A stretch of DNA of 64,000 nt from Dysidea avara (lineage: Eukaryota > Porifera > Demospongiae > Dictyoceratida > Dysideidae). Positions 32,442 to 43,969 of the stretch are shown here, one piece after another. How positions within the stretch are numbered: the stretch's first letter is position 1; every line of letters begins with the position of its first letter. A program made the position numbers and the translations under genes. Location: positions 16,280,780 to 16,344,779 of the forward strand of contig NC_089280.1 of assembly GCF_963678975.1 (NCBI RefSeq). Reading direction: 5' to 3'. The notes beneath the pieces are model-generated. The model was not told the origin of the DNA. It saw only the letters and a list, made by a program, of their open reading frames with translations, and did not search any database.

Positions 32442-35400
32442 ATGGCTGGCAAAGGATTAGAATCTGAAGCTGACATGGACGAACTGCATGACAGTGATTT
32501 TGTACAGATGATGAAGAGAAAGCTGCCCCCTACTGTTGTCAATTGTCTACTAGCCACGGGTAAGCTAAGGTCGTGAGAGCATGCAGGGCACGAATGACCG
32601 CGGTACTCACGGTACCGATAGACTCTATATATGCATGCCTTACGTGATACCGGTAATAGCTATATTTACAATGTCATGTCAATACTAATTAGCTCTGACC
32701 CTTTATTATAACTCATAAACTTTCTAGTTAGTCAACTTATAGCTAGTGAGATAGCATACAGCATTCACAGATTAATTAATTAATCCGGGCCCTTTGCTGG
32801 CGTGTTTGCGGCGTAGCAAGATATTTAGATAGGGGGCTCTAGTTTGGTGAAAAGAGCGAGAGAGAGAAAGAAAGGTCAACACTTGCTAAGAATGGCTGCC
32901 CTCCACAGATTGTGTCACTGATAGAGCGCATAAAATCCTTACTCACAGCTTCACAGTTTGCTACCACAGCTTCTCTGAATACTGTGACTGCTTTATTAGA
33001 GTTACTGACTGCTCTATTAGAGTATCTCGATCTATTCAAAGTTTAAATCGTAAGGGAGACTCCATGCAGCCCCCTTGCTCCCGGTTTGCTACTCCTATGG
33101 TTTAAGTGCAGATTAAAGGGAAAGAAGATTCCATGCAGATCCCACAGGCATTGAGCTGTTGTGGCTCCTTCAGTGCATGCCTGGATTGCATGTTGATGGA
33201 GATCAAGTCATGCATGGGTCTGTGATTTTCTTCTGCATTCTACACAGGCTTAGGTGCATGGATCCTAACTCCCTGTATTCACAGGCTTTAGCTATAAACT
33301 TCTCACACTGCAGATCTCCAGTGTAATATAGCATTCACTGACAGACAGATCTGCCACTGCAATATGCACGGTGTTGGTGTCCTTATTTTGGTTATTTACA
33401 AGTAATTTTGTATAATATAATGCATATAGGCATATAGTAATGTGCATAATACACCCTAACCTCACTGCTATCTATTAATGGCTGCATGTATAATATTCTT
33501 GAAGGTTATGTTGACAGAGAGGGAATTGAGCTGATGATAGTGCCAGATAGCCTAAAGGAGATTGAAGATTTTATATCCGATAACTTTCCTGGAGATAAAG
33601 CATATTTTGGTCAGATAACAAAACCAGTTTTTAAATTTCTTCCAGCTCATGCCGCAAAGCTGAAAAACTTTGTATCTGAAATAAAGGATGACATCTCTAT
33701 TAAACCACTAAAGAGAGCTTCAGATCTGCCTAAAGCTCTAGCAGATAAGAGAAAGTGTCAACCAAGTTCTAAACCTGTAATCTTATTTGATCCCAATGAC
33801 ATTTATGCAGCTGTTAGACAGCAAATGGTAAAATGAACTCATGGTCAGCCCAATTTGAATTTGAAAGAAAATTATGATTATGAAATTATTATTTCTCCAG
33901 CATCATCTACATCTCAAGATAATCACATTGTGGTGGTGCGGTGTCTGCGCTGTTCCAAGAAAACAAAAACTAGATTATTTCAAAGGGGTTCTGGCTTTAT
34001 GCTATCTAATTGGACCAAACATGTGCTGAAGTCTTGTGCAAAGGATAGCAAAAGGAAAGATAACTTTACGCAGAAGCCACTATTGTTTACTGCTGTCACA
34101 TCCCAAAATGAAAGGTGTTTATTTTTTGTTTCAAATGTATATATCTTTAATTGTAATGTTAGCTGGTTACCTCAGTAGCTAATTATGCCTGCCTAACAAT
34201 TATGTTCGTTGCTTAGCTATAGGCATTGTGTCTTATTGTTGATTGTTTTGTTTTTGCAGTTCCATCTTGTGCAGTTCTGAGAGTGACAATGATTTGACAT
34301 CCCCTAATTCAGAACGGGAACTACCATTAACTGATCAAGATGCTAGCTCAAATACACCTAGTCAAAAAAATTTTCACCTATCCCCTCCAACTCTCAATAT
34401 GGATCTAAGTGTCAGGTTGGAGGGGATAAAGAAATGACTATTGACACTGATTGGTCCAGGAAAGCACGTTCATATTTAAAAACTTTGTCAGCCAGTAATC
34501 ATTCACACAAAATAACTGAATACTTCCCTATTATTAAGCAAATAGACAAGTTAATCTTAGAAAATAAGCAACTTTCTACATTTATTAATTCAAATTTACA
34601 ACCAAATAAACCCAGTCAAGTTGTTTTTAACTCTGCATTTCTCCAGAAACTGTATGAAAATTCTGTGAGAAATGAAAGTAAAAGGCCAAATGGTCGTCGC
34701 CATGATGAAATCGTGATAAAATTTTCTATTTCTCTGTTTATATGGTCAGGGCCCATAGCATATGAATTTTTACACAGAAATATACCTGCAGCCATTCCTT
34801 CCATTTCTCTCATTAGAAACAAGATTCATTCTCAATATTCAGATGTTCCGGAAGGAATCTTCATGTTTGATGAACTGGTGTTACATTTACAAAAATTTAA
34901 ATGCCCATTTGTTGTATTAATATCAGAGGATGCAACTAGAATCATTACTCGAGTGGAGTATGATTCCAACAGTGATCAGTGCGTAGGGTTTGTATTACCT
35001 ATCAGGGATGGGATGATACAATGTGGAGTATATGAAGCAACTTCATTTGATGCAATTACTGAAATGTTTAAGACAAGACCATTATCTAAGTTTGCATATG
35101 TATATGTTGCATAGGCTCTGTGTGATGGAATTCCTTCCTTCTGTTTAGCCTGCATAGGTACTGACAATAGGTTTGACTATCAGTCTATATTGTTTCGTTG
35201 GAAATATATTTTTAGTGAATTGAAAAAAAGAAGTATACAAGTGATCAACTTTTCCTCTGATGGTGATTCACGGCTTCTTAAAGCCATGCTCATCATGTTG
35301 TCACTTCAGAAAGAGCCTTCATTTGATCCCAGCACAGTGACCTCAGATATTAAGCTTTCATCACAGTAGGTTGATTGGTTTATCCTCCCAAGGCTTTCAC

Positions 35401-36439
35401 TTTTTAGTGTTTCACAAGATACAGTACATTTGGGGGTAAAATTGAAAGCAAGGCTGATGAAACCTGGCATACTTCTACCACTGGGAGTGTATGTAGCAGC
35501 TGCTGCAGATCTAAAAATGATATTTGAACACTATGGAAAAGAAGTGCACAACATCAGAATGAAGGACTTGGACCACAGAGATAGACAGAATTTTGATGCT
35601 GTTGATCATTTAACAAGTGAAGCTGTTATCACTTTATTAGATCGATGTGGGTGTTTGGGTACAAAAGTGTATCTTAAAATGATTCGGTACATATAGATTC
35701 TTTTTTGTGCAAAGACTTAGAACCAAAGAAACGAATTAGTCAATGCTGGACAGCTGTGTTTTTCTTCCGGTATTGGCGACAGTGGATACTAGATAACAAT
35801 GAATATAACCTTAAAAATAATTTCATCACAAGAAATGCTTATTTGTGTGCAGAAATTAACGGTCACTGCTTAATAAGTTTTTTGTTAGTCTGCAAATCTG
35901 TCAACCTCCCTTTAATGCCTTGGCTTTTAGGATCCCAGCCATGTGAACAACTGTTTCGAGCTGCCAGGAGTATGAGCTCTGTTTACTCAACCATGATCAA
36001 TTTTAGTCTGTTAGGTTTGTTACGACGTCTTCATCGAATCCATATTCAAAATATACTTGAAGCCGAAGGTGAAGAAAACGGTATTTTGTTTCCTAGAAGA
36101 GAGCAGCATCATAGAAAGCATGGAACAACTTTTAGTTCTGTACAAAGACTGCTTCAGAATGATGTATCAGCTGTCACAATGAAAGACATAGAAGACTGGA
36201 TAGAAATTGGAAAAGCTGAAGCTAAGAATCTTTTGCAAGTATTAGGTATGGACATTCTGTTAAAAGCTAACCAACATTGGAATGAAGTGAGTGCTGGAAT
36301 TAATGCTATTGAAGCAATATCAACTGAAGATCTTATTGATGGGGATGAGGCTGAAGATGACCATGAAGATGGAACTGGTAACACTGATGTTGAATTATGT
36401 GAAGAACAGGCTGATGGCATTGATTCTGTAACAATTTGA
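32442..36439 (+). pseudogene. Broken, spliced transposase-like gene
   Basis: Exon 1 is 32442-32559 (MAGKGLESEADMDELHD start, donor G|GTAAGC). Exon 2 begins at 33505 after TTCTTGAAG, in matching phase. A second intron is likely at about 34115-34259 (acceptor TTTTTGCAG). The reading frame contains an in-frame TGA at 33834, a frameshift near 34435, TAG at 35112, TAG near 35367, a stop at 35694 and a frameshift before 35705. The pieces still line up as one protein of about 900 residues. Recognisable blocks: a Cys pair (VRCLRCSKK) that could be part of an N-terminal zinc-binding domain, NFSSDGDSRLLKAM with a candidate catalytic Asp, and LGSQPCEQLFRAARSM near the C-terminus. I recognise the style of an RNase H-fold (DDE) transposase multiplied in invertebrate genomes but cannot name the superfamily. 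The acidic C-terminal tail is intact. It is dead as written. Confidence 0.6.
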
Positions 36440-36865
36440 TGGCACTTTTCTTCCCTCCCAGTTGGAAGTTAAATTGCTGATGTTGATTGTTAACTTTGCA
36501 AGTTGGTTTTCCATGGTCTGAAGCCTACATTCTACATTATCTTTGGGATGCATTGATTCTGACTGTAAAATCTCTTGTATATTTGCCTCACAGGTCTTGC
36601 AAAACCAATGTAGTGACTTAAATTGTTTTATGGCTTTTAACATGTTTGGAGATATCGACTGACAATCACAACATAACCGCAACTTACATTTCTCACACTG
36701 TACCAGAGTGTCAGAATCTGCCTTACAGTTTTGACATTCGTTTTCGGAGGCCTGATCAGCAATCTCTTCAGGAGTGCTGTCGTCATCTTTTGTAACTTTT
36801 TTTGTGGCATCGTATGGCCCGGATTATTTCTTCTTTCCATTATGATACTTCGTCATCTTGAGTTC
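36430..36865 (-). pseudogene. LINE ORF1 fragment with PHD-type zinc finger
   Basis: On the minus strand a start near 36858 (MTKYHNGKKK) is followed by an in-frame TAA at codon 11. After that the frame is open through an acidic linker to a zinc finger: CQNC, nine residues, CEKC, then CCDC, about 17 residues, and HWFCKTC. This Cys4-His-Cys3-like spacing is a PHD finger, as found in ORF1 proteins of several CR1/L2 LINEs. A helix with MENQLAKLTINISNL follows, like the coiled coils of such proteins. The fragment ends where the transposase-like gene ends, convergent to it. Confidence 0.6.
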
Positions 36866-36869
36866 TAAT

Positions 36870-38860
36870 TAATTCCTGTAAGTAGAAGAGAAACAGCGGA
36901 AACAAACACGAAGTTGGTTCGCCTCTTCAGGTACCGTTCTATGTATTAGAATAGCGATAATACAAAACCACAGTACAAAGTTTGCAGCTTAGATATGAGG
37001 TAAGAAAACAGAGCAAAGAATCAGAAAAAAATCCTGTCTGGTTCCACATAGCTACCATACTTGAAAGTATTTGTGAATCAGTTGAGTCAGAAGCAGACCC
37101 TTTCAATTAGGTCAATGTATGAACTTTGCCTCGGTAAAGATTTATTCCTGGCTACGCCACTGCTGAGCACTCATATAATATATATTTGTGGTGTGCATGA
37201 ACCCTTATAATTATAATCTTTCCAGTCATATATACAATGGCGTGTCATAGGGGCTTTTTATTCTAAAGGGAAGATTACATTCTTCTCATTTGCAACCATA
37301 CACACAGCTGCCTCTGGTATGTAATTATAAAGTGAGTGATCTCCATGAATACATAGACTATAGCTACTCTGTTGTTATGTAAACCAGACTACATATGCCT
37401 TGACAGTGATACTTATCAATTATGCAAGTATAGCTTTAATGCCTTATCCTATATGAGCAACTCAGCATGTACTTCACAAATTCATTCAGTGGTGATTTGT
37501 ATGCACCATTTCATCCATCAAAACTAATATAGTAATCGTTTCATGCCGGCAGATGACACAGAAAGTTTATTAACATTGTGCACATATTTCATATACCCAG
37601 CATTGCTTCGTATGGTCATGGAAAATCATTCCAGAAAATATCTTCATGGACACATATGAATGAATTTCAATATTTCATAGAAATGGGACAAAAGTGCTGC
37701 AGTGATAATTTTTATACTATAATTGTAGTTAAGTGTGTGCCCCTCAGAATATAATTATATCTGTTTACAATATCACAATGCTTTCTGGCCATTCACCAAG
37801 TGATTAAATAAGTTACTCCTGGTAATTATGTTTCTGGTCTAAGCATTTTGAAATCTTTTCTATTTCAGATACTCAACTTGAGATCTGTTGATTGATTGCC
37901 TTGCCCAAAGCGAGTCAAACAGTATATTCCTCATAACAGCACTCCAAAACCATTAAAAAGTAAGTGAATACCTTCCCCCCAAGTATTATTCATCCTTCAA
38001 ACATTCAGTCAAGGCTTATGAGGACAATGCAACATTGACTTGATATCAGATTCCTGTCTCTGTGTTGTAGCAAATTAATTTAAAAGCTGCAGACCTGCTT
38101 TAAGCCTTCCAAGTGTCACTGTGTCTCTGTTTAAATGGTCACATGTAGCTGATGGGTGAGTGCAGCCACTCAGCATCTTTTAATTTGTAAGTAGGTAACT
38201 AGCTGTGGGAGGGTGGATTTTCCATTAACTGGACAGTAGCTAAAATGACTGAGAGTGAATTTTTTTAGACTGCTCTGGCACTGCTTTATTGAGCACTGTA
38301 TCGGTGGATGATAAACTAATAAGCAATTAAGTTTATAAGGCCTGAATACTGCTGGAAAGATTATAAGAACTCCCTGTTAGCTACTATGATACCATCTGCA
38401 TCGAGCTAAGTGTTCTTGGCCATCATCTACAATCATCTCTGCATGTCCTCACTGTGCAATGTTCCAAGTAATATAGACCACAGTAATTTCACAATCTCAG
38501 TGCAGGAGACTACTTAATAAAGCTGCTGGCTTATCTGCTATACATTACTGCCTCTGAGTTCTAGAAATGAACTGTGTCAAGAGGTTGGTAAAAATGTGAG
38601 AGCTTATTATATTATTTAATTAAAATATATCTCCTTGCCACACCCACCTTATGGTTTTCTATGTAGTGGTCGTTTGTGCCCGAGGGCACTAATACCACAC
38701 AATCGATTTAGTTAATGTACATAAATTTCATCATCAATGATGGTTTTCTCTCTTTCTTTATATGGCAAAAAGCTCCAGCACATCTGACAATGCCATGCAG
38801 GTTCCAAATCTATAGCATGCTTGTGCAGTTTGCAAAATCTGTGAGACCTGCATGAATTAT
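36870..38860. other. Intergenic, no gene recognised
   Basis: AT-rich with only very short frames. I see no splice-consistent exon, no inverted ends and no tandem repeat worth naming. Confidence 0.4.
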
Positions 38861-38863
38861 ATA

Positions 38864-39215
38864 GCAATACAGGGGCGGATCCAGAGTTTCGAAAGAGGGG
38901 GGGCACCTTTCTGAAAAACAGTTGAAGACCAAAAAAACTTGCTGAAAACCAGTTGAAGACCAAAAAAAAAAAAAAAAAAAAAAAAAGGTCACAACAATAA
39001 TAGCTAGTTATCCTTACCTACTATATCACGTCTGTTATGTAAAATAAAATCCTATTTGTAGCTTCATAGGTAAGCTACACTGCCTCATGAACATTGTGAC
39101 TGCTTTATTAGAGTAATTGACTGCTCTATTAGAGTATATCGATCTTGTATGCAATTTCTTGAAGGGGGGGGGGCATTTGCCCCAAATGCCCCATCCTGGA
39201 TCCGCCACTGCAATA
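38864..39215. mobile_element. MITE with CAGGGGCGGATCCAG ends (copy 1)
   Basis: About 38870-39210. It starts CAGGGGCGGATCCAG and ends CTGGATCCGCCACTG. GCAATA occurs at both borders (38864-38869, 39210-39215), a possible imperfect target duplication. Inside are a GACC-poly(A)-GGTC run (38957-38989) and one 17-bp TGACTGCT unit followed by the capped unit (39097-39147). It is an inverted relative of 61654-61949. The termini resemble hAT elements, but the duplication is not a clean 8-mer. Confidence 0.75.
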
Positions 39216-39219
39216 GGCT

Positions 39220-39830
39220 AATATGCCACAATAATTTCAGCTCATATAATATAGTCGCTGGACTCTAGTAGATCATGTGAGTCAGTCAGGCAACAATGTC
39301 TACTAGAGCAGCACCTTGAGTCATGCACCCTATCCGGTGCTCTCAAATTAATTGCTAATCTGTATAGCTATACATACATATTAAGTGAGTCAGTTTCAAA
39401 TGATCTGCAGAAACATAAATAGTTATATATACCACTCTGAGCATATGGGCAAAAATTTCAGGCACATATAGCTGCATGCATTAACGACTATTACATGAGG
39501 CCATGCATGCTTAGTCCCTAGTTTGCATGCATGGCCTTAACAAACATACAAAATAATATATATTTATTATGCCATGTAGGTATGAGTGAAGCATTTTAAT
39601 TTGCTGCATGCATGAGCTATGATGACTCACCAAACCGAAACCGATCCGCCGCATCAAGTCAACTCAGTCCTGTACAATTTTTAGCACCAGTTTAGCTATA
39701 TATAGCTGCACTAGCACATTAAGGGTTTCCTCGTATAGCTGACCATAGTTTCCTTAAAAGAAGCATGTTTAAGGAAAGCATAAACATCAAAATAGGGAAA
39801 AGTTAACTTACCACCACAACCGCCACATAA
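39220..39830. other. Intergenic, no gene recognised
   Basis: No frame of note. Near 39630 CCAAACCGAAACCGATCC resembles the end block of the repeat at 31035-31062, which suggests another small fragment of that family. Confidence 0.3.
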
Positions 39831-39837
39831 TGCAGAC

Positions 39838-41425
39838 TCCTGCATGCCAACTCTCATGCACGCATTAGGCGTGAGTCTCACTCTTTGGCTAGTAATCTTA
39901 TGCTCTCACGCCTGATCTGCTTCATAATTAGCCCTGTGCTTAAAACTGGACAGCCCTGTGCTTATTTATGTACTTTGATAGGGTCCGCAACGTGAGATTT
40001 CGACCTCCGAGAATCAACTACCAAACCACCAACAAATGCTAGGTTAGGTACCACTTAGAAAATGCCAGATTGGTGTTATTTTTCATTAACGTCTTGTCGT
40101 GCAAATCGGCGAATGTGCTTATAAATTACGAGATTCTTTGCTATATGTTCAAGGAAATGCCTTTTAAAGCTACAATACGCACTCTCAACCTTTCTTACTA
40201 ACTGTATTCTAAACTAAAACCACCAGTGGCTGCATTGTCTGGAGCAATTTCCAGCCGCAGCATCGCGAAAATGAAATTTCGGACTCGAAAAAAGTTTCGA
40301 TGCCACTGAAGCACACAGTAGCGATGCCAAAGTAACCCTCCCAGGTCAAACTGGTCTGGCATGGGTCCAACTACTACCACACCAAATATCATGGAATTCC
40401 AAAATTGTTTGCTCTGGCTGACCTCGACGGCTGTCAAAAATTTGTCAAAAATGCCGATTTTATTCACTGACGGGAACCTTTGCTAGCCAGATGTGCTATA
40501 GTTTACTTCTCAAAAACTTGCTAGACCCATAGCCAGTAGATTTCATTCATAGGGTTGGTCTGGCAGCTCTTCTAGCGACCTCAAAAACCGCCAAATGCCG
40601 ATATCCACGAATTTTGCCGATATCGACCAATTTACAATGCGTTAAAGAAATCTTGCACATCAAATGTGATGCTTTACCTCTCTAAAGTCATGCTGCATCC
40701 TTGTTTAGTTAGCTATATTCGTTCATAGGGTGGCACTGGCGGCTAGGCCAATATCCATCAAAATTTTCATCTCACCATTTGTCATCAGTTTTTAGGAAGT
40801 TTTACAAGTCAAACATGCTGGTTTGCCTCTCTAAATCTTTACTGGACATTTCAATCACCTTCGTCTGTGTAGGCACCTTTCTTCAGTCTCTTGAAAATGT
40901 CAGAGCACGCCAATGGGCGCAACCATCAACACCACTTACTGCTTATTTTGTTTCATTGATTCCACGAAAATCCAGCAGAAATATTACATAACCCAACTGT
41001 TATCCACCATTCGGAACTCTACACGAATGGAAATTTCGATTGTGGTTTTTGATAATCGGAATTTGTATTTCGGTAATCATTTGTATAAACCTGTAGCAGA
41101 GATGCCAACCTCTGAACAATTTTAGGAGTGAGACCTCAAACACTACCAGCAATGTGGACCAGATTCAAGTGCAGCTCCAGGATTTTTGGTAGTGAAGACC
41201 AAAAAAAAAAAAAAAAGGTCGCCGCATGTTCTAAGTACAAAAATAAGTACAGGTCTGCCCAATTTTAAGCACAGGGCTAATTACGAAGCAGATCAGGCGT
41301 GAGAAATGCGTGAGAACAAAGCTGAAAGAGTGAGAAACAGAGGGTTAGGCGTGAGAGCGTGAGATTACTAGCCAAAGAGTGAGACTCACGCCTAATGCGT
41401 GAGAGTTGGCATGTCTGCTGTAGAG
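39838..41425. mobile_element. Inner inverted-repeat pair of the foldback complex
   Basis: GCATGCCAACTCTCATGCAC and the following ~115 bases (39842-39955: GGCGTGAGTCTCACTC, GACTAATCT-like and TTAAGCACAGGGC blocks) are found inverted at about 41247-41418. GATGCCAAC ends with GGCGTGAG subterminal repeats are a common MITE type in marine invertebrates. The right half is preceded by GACC-poly(A)-GGTC at 41197-41220. Part of the enclosed sequence (39975-40110 and 41090-41215) is found inverted at 54955-55250 in a much shorter, internally deleted form. Confidence 0.6.
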
Positions 41426-43727
41426 TACAATATTTAGAGCTAGACTAACTCCATTTTCGCTCTATTACATTTCTGCTGGTTTTCCTGTCATTTTTGCGTG
41501 GAACCAATGAAACAAAATAAGCATTAACTGGTATTGATGGTTGCGCCAAATTGGCGTGCTCTGACGTTTTCAAGAGACTGAAGAAGGTGCCTAAGGTGGT
41601 TGAATGGTCCAGCAAGGATGTAGAGAGGTAAACCAGCATGTTTGACTTGTAAAACTTCCTAAAACTGATGGCAAATGCATGGCATTTTGATGGATTTTGG
41701 CCTCGATAAGAGAGCCGCCAGTGCCACCCTGTGGACGAATATAACTAAACAAGGATGCAGCATGACTTTAGAGAAGCAAAGCATCACGTTTGATGTGCAA
41801 GATTTCTTTAACGCATTGTAAATTGGTCGATATCGGCAAAATTCGTGGATATCGGCATTTGGCGGTTTTTGAGGTCGCTAGAAGTAGCGATTTCCAACCA
41901 ACCAATTTTTCACACATATTTTTGCTACTTAAATTACACACCTTCAATAAAGGTTTCACAAGCTGCCGTTCCAGTTAATGGTAGTCAGTGCTTCGTACTT
42001 CGTAATGCACTTTACTGGATTAAAATTCATGCGGTATTTATTGAAATATGTCAAATCAAAGTTTGAGAAATAAAAATCCCCATAGGAATCCCATACAAAC
42101 AATTGCGTACGTAATTCTAATTGGAAGAATACGGCACCGGTGATAGCCAAAGTTTCCGCGTGAATCTGTGGCAGATGAGGACGAAGAAAGTGTTCCTGGG
42201 CAAACCGTATATGCTGATTTCGATTTCGCCGTGTGTTTTTTGATTGGAGGACGATTGACGTTGGATTACGACGAAAATATGGCCCTTTTAAAGGTAAATC
42301 GCCATCTAACACTGCTCAGAATTTAGCATTACAATCACCCTGGGCTTCAAGGCATCCCTCTGCATCGATGCAAGTATAGTTTGAAGGTGAGCACTTTGTT
42401 GTCTTGCGCGGAATTACAATATGATGTTCAAGGTTGAGCATAATCTTTTCAAAAGTGGAGACTGGCATGTGATAACAACCTTACATGGCTTCACACTTAC
42501 CTGATGTTATATTCTGGTGTATTTACTGCTGTTTTGATCCATTTTATAACAGCTTCAGTGATTGTAATTTTGGTCAGAAACTATATATAATTTCTCTTTG
42601 TAGTATAGTGATGTCATTGTGTCATATAATAATTATTATACTTAGTGCTTACAATGTGACAAACAAAGCTGAACAGTGTCCAAACAAACCTATTTTAATA
42701 ATAATATTGGTCTTACATTTTGTTATCTGATCGTCTTGTTTCTGAAGTATTTGTTAATTGTGACTTGTGATGCCATTACTTACCATGTTATATTATTAGT
42801 GATTTTTCTAGTTAGTTATCCTTGAAAATGCATTAGGTACCTGTGTATACTTAGTATTACACAATACACACAGTTTTATTTGTGAATCACTTGCTTTATT
42901 CATGTAATATTCTGAGTGGTCAGTCTACAAAGAAGTGGTCACTCTTGAGAGGGTTTTACCCAGCTCATATGCTGTTCTCCATAAAATAGTTATGTGGTGA
43001 AAATTTCATGTCATTATTAGTTTCCTATCTAGATTTATGATACTTTGAATATTGTGTTTGGTGCCATGTGATACATGTAAAAAGCATTGAAAATACTGTA
43101 CACAAAATCATCACACTGTCAACTTCTTTTGCTTATATCTTTTGATAGAAACCACCAATTGGGGTGGGGTTTGCACTAAAATGACCCTGCAAAATAGCAC
43201 AATATTTGTAATACCAATGAATGCATGGAATGTTAATTATTTAATTTAGTTGGAAATCTCTACTAGAAGAGCTGCCAGACCAACCCTATGAAAGAAAGCT
43301 ATACTGGCTATGGGTCTAGTAAGCTTTTGAGAAGTAAACTAGCACATCTGGCTAGCAAAGGTTCCCGTCAGTGAATAAAATCGGCATTTTTGACAAATTT
43401 TTGACAGCCGTCGAGCTCAGCCAGATGGCAAACAATTTTGGAATTCCATGATATTTGGTGTGGTAGTAGTTGGACCCATGCCAGACCAGTTTGACCTGGG
43501 AGGGTTACTTTGGCATCGCTACTGTGTGCTTCAGTGGCATCGAAACTTTTTTCGAGTCCGAAATTTCATTTTCGCGATGCTGCGGCTGGAAATTGCTCCA
43601 GACAATGCAGCCACTGGTGGTTTTAGTTTAGAGTACAGTTAGTAATAAAGGTTGAGAGTGCATATTATAGCTTTAAAAGACATTTCCTTGAAGATATAGC
43701 AAAAAATCTCGTAATTTGTAAGCATAC
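40110..43727. repeat. Long foldback: ~870-bp inverted arms, right arm interrupted
   Basis: The left arm, 40110-40985, is found inverted as 41455-41884 plus 43263-43727. Examples are the frame at 40198-40467 (minus) and its near-identical plus-strand counterpart at 43448-43642, and the matching frames at 40779-40991 (plus) and 41445-41639 (minus). The spacer is about 470 bases. The right arm is split at 41884/43263 by a 1378-bp transposon, and removing it joins the arm exactly. The open frames are conserved between arms at protein level only as far as the DNA is, so I do not call a gene. The arms have no family that I recognise. Confidence 0.75.
41878..43269. mobile_element. Non-autonomous element with 7-bp target duplication
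   Basis: Element 41885-43262 starts TAGCGATTTCCAAC and ends GTTGGAAATCTCTA. CTAGAAG stands on both sides (41878-41884, 43263-43269), and without the element the interrupted foldback arm is continuous. The ends match those of the 4.15-kb transposon at 57391-61539 (TAGCGATGTCCAAC), which also has a 7-bp duplication starting CTA. A 118-codon minus-strand frame (41956-42312) has no recognised family. The element could be mobilised by the 1018-residue protein encoded at 58138. Confidence 0.8.
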
Positions 43728-43969
43728 ACTGTTAAAACAGTTGGTTGCATATCACACCAAACTGCAGATGATATGCTTCCTCACACCGAGCATTCCATTT
43801 GTTGTGTGCATTACTGACCATTCTACCCATAGTACGTAATGCACACTGTATTCCCGGTATGATCTACATCCATAATGCATTATTATAACCATTCTAGCCA
43901 TTGTATGTAATGCAGACTGTTTTTTTGGTATGATTAACATCCATTTACAATTACAAATACATATTTCAA

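Noticed and set aside
38810-38992. Minus-strand frame beginning with a poly-Phe stretch
   Set aside because: It is a translation of the poly(A) tract within the CAGGGGCGGATCC MITE.
40198-43642. Conserved protein in the foldback arms (GPMPDQFDLGGLLWHRYC)
   Set aside because: The two copies are DNA repeats of the same arm, so conservation at protein level is not independent evidence. There is no start context, family or length to support a gene.
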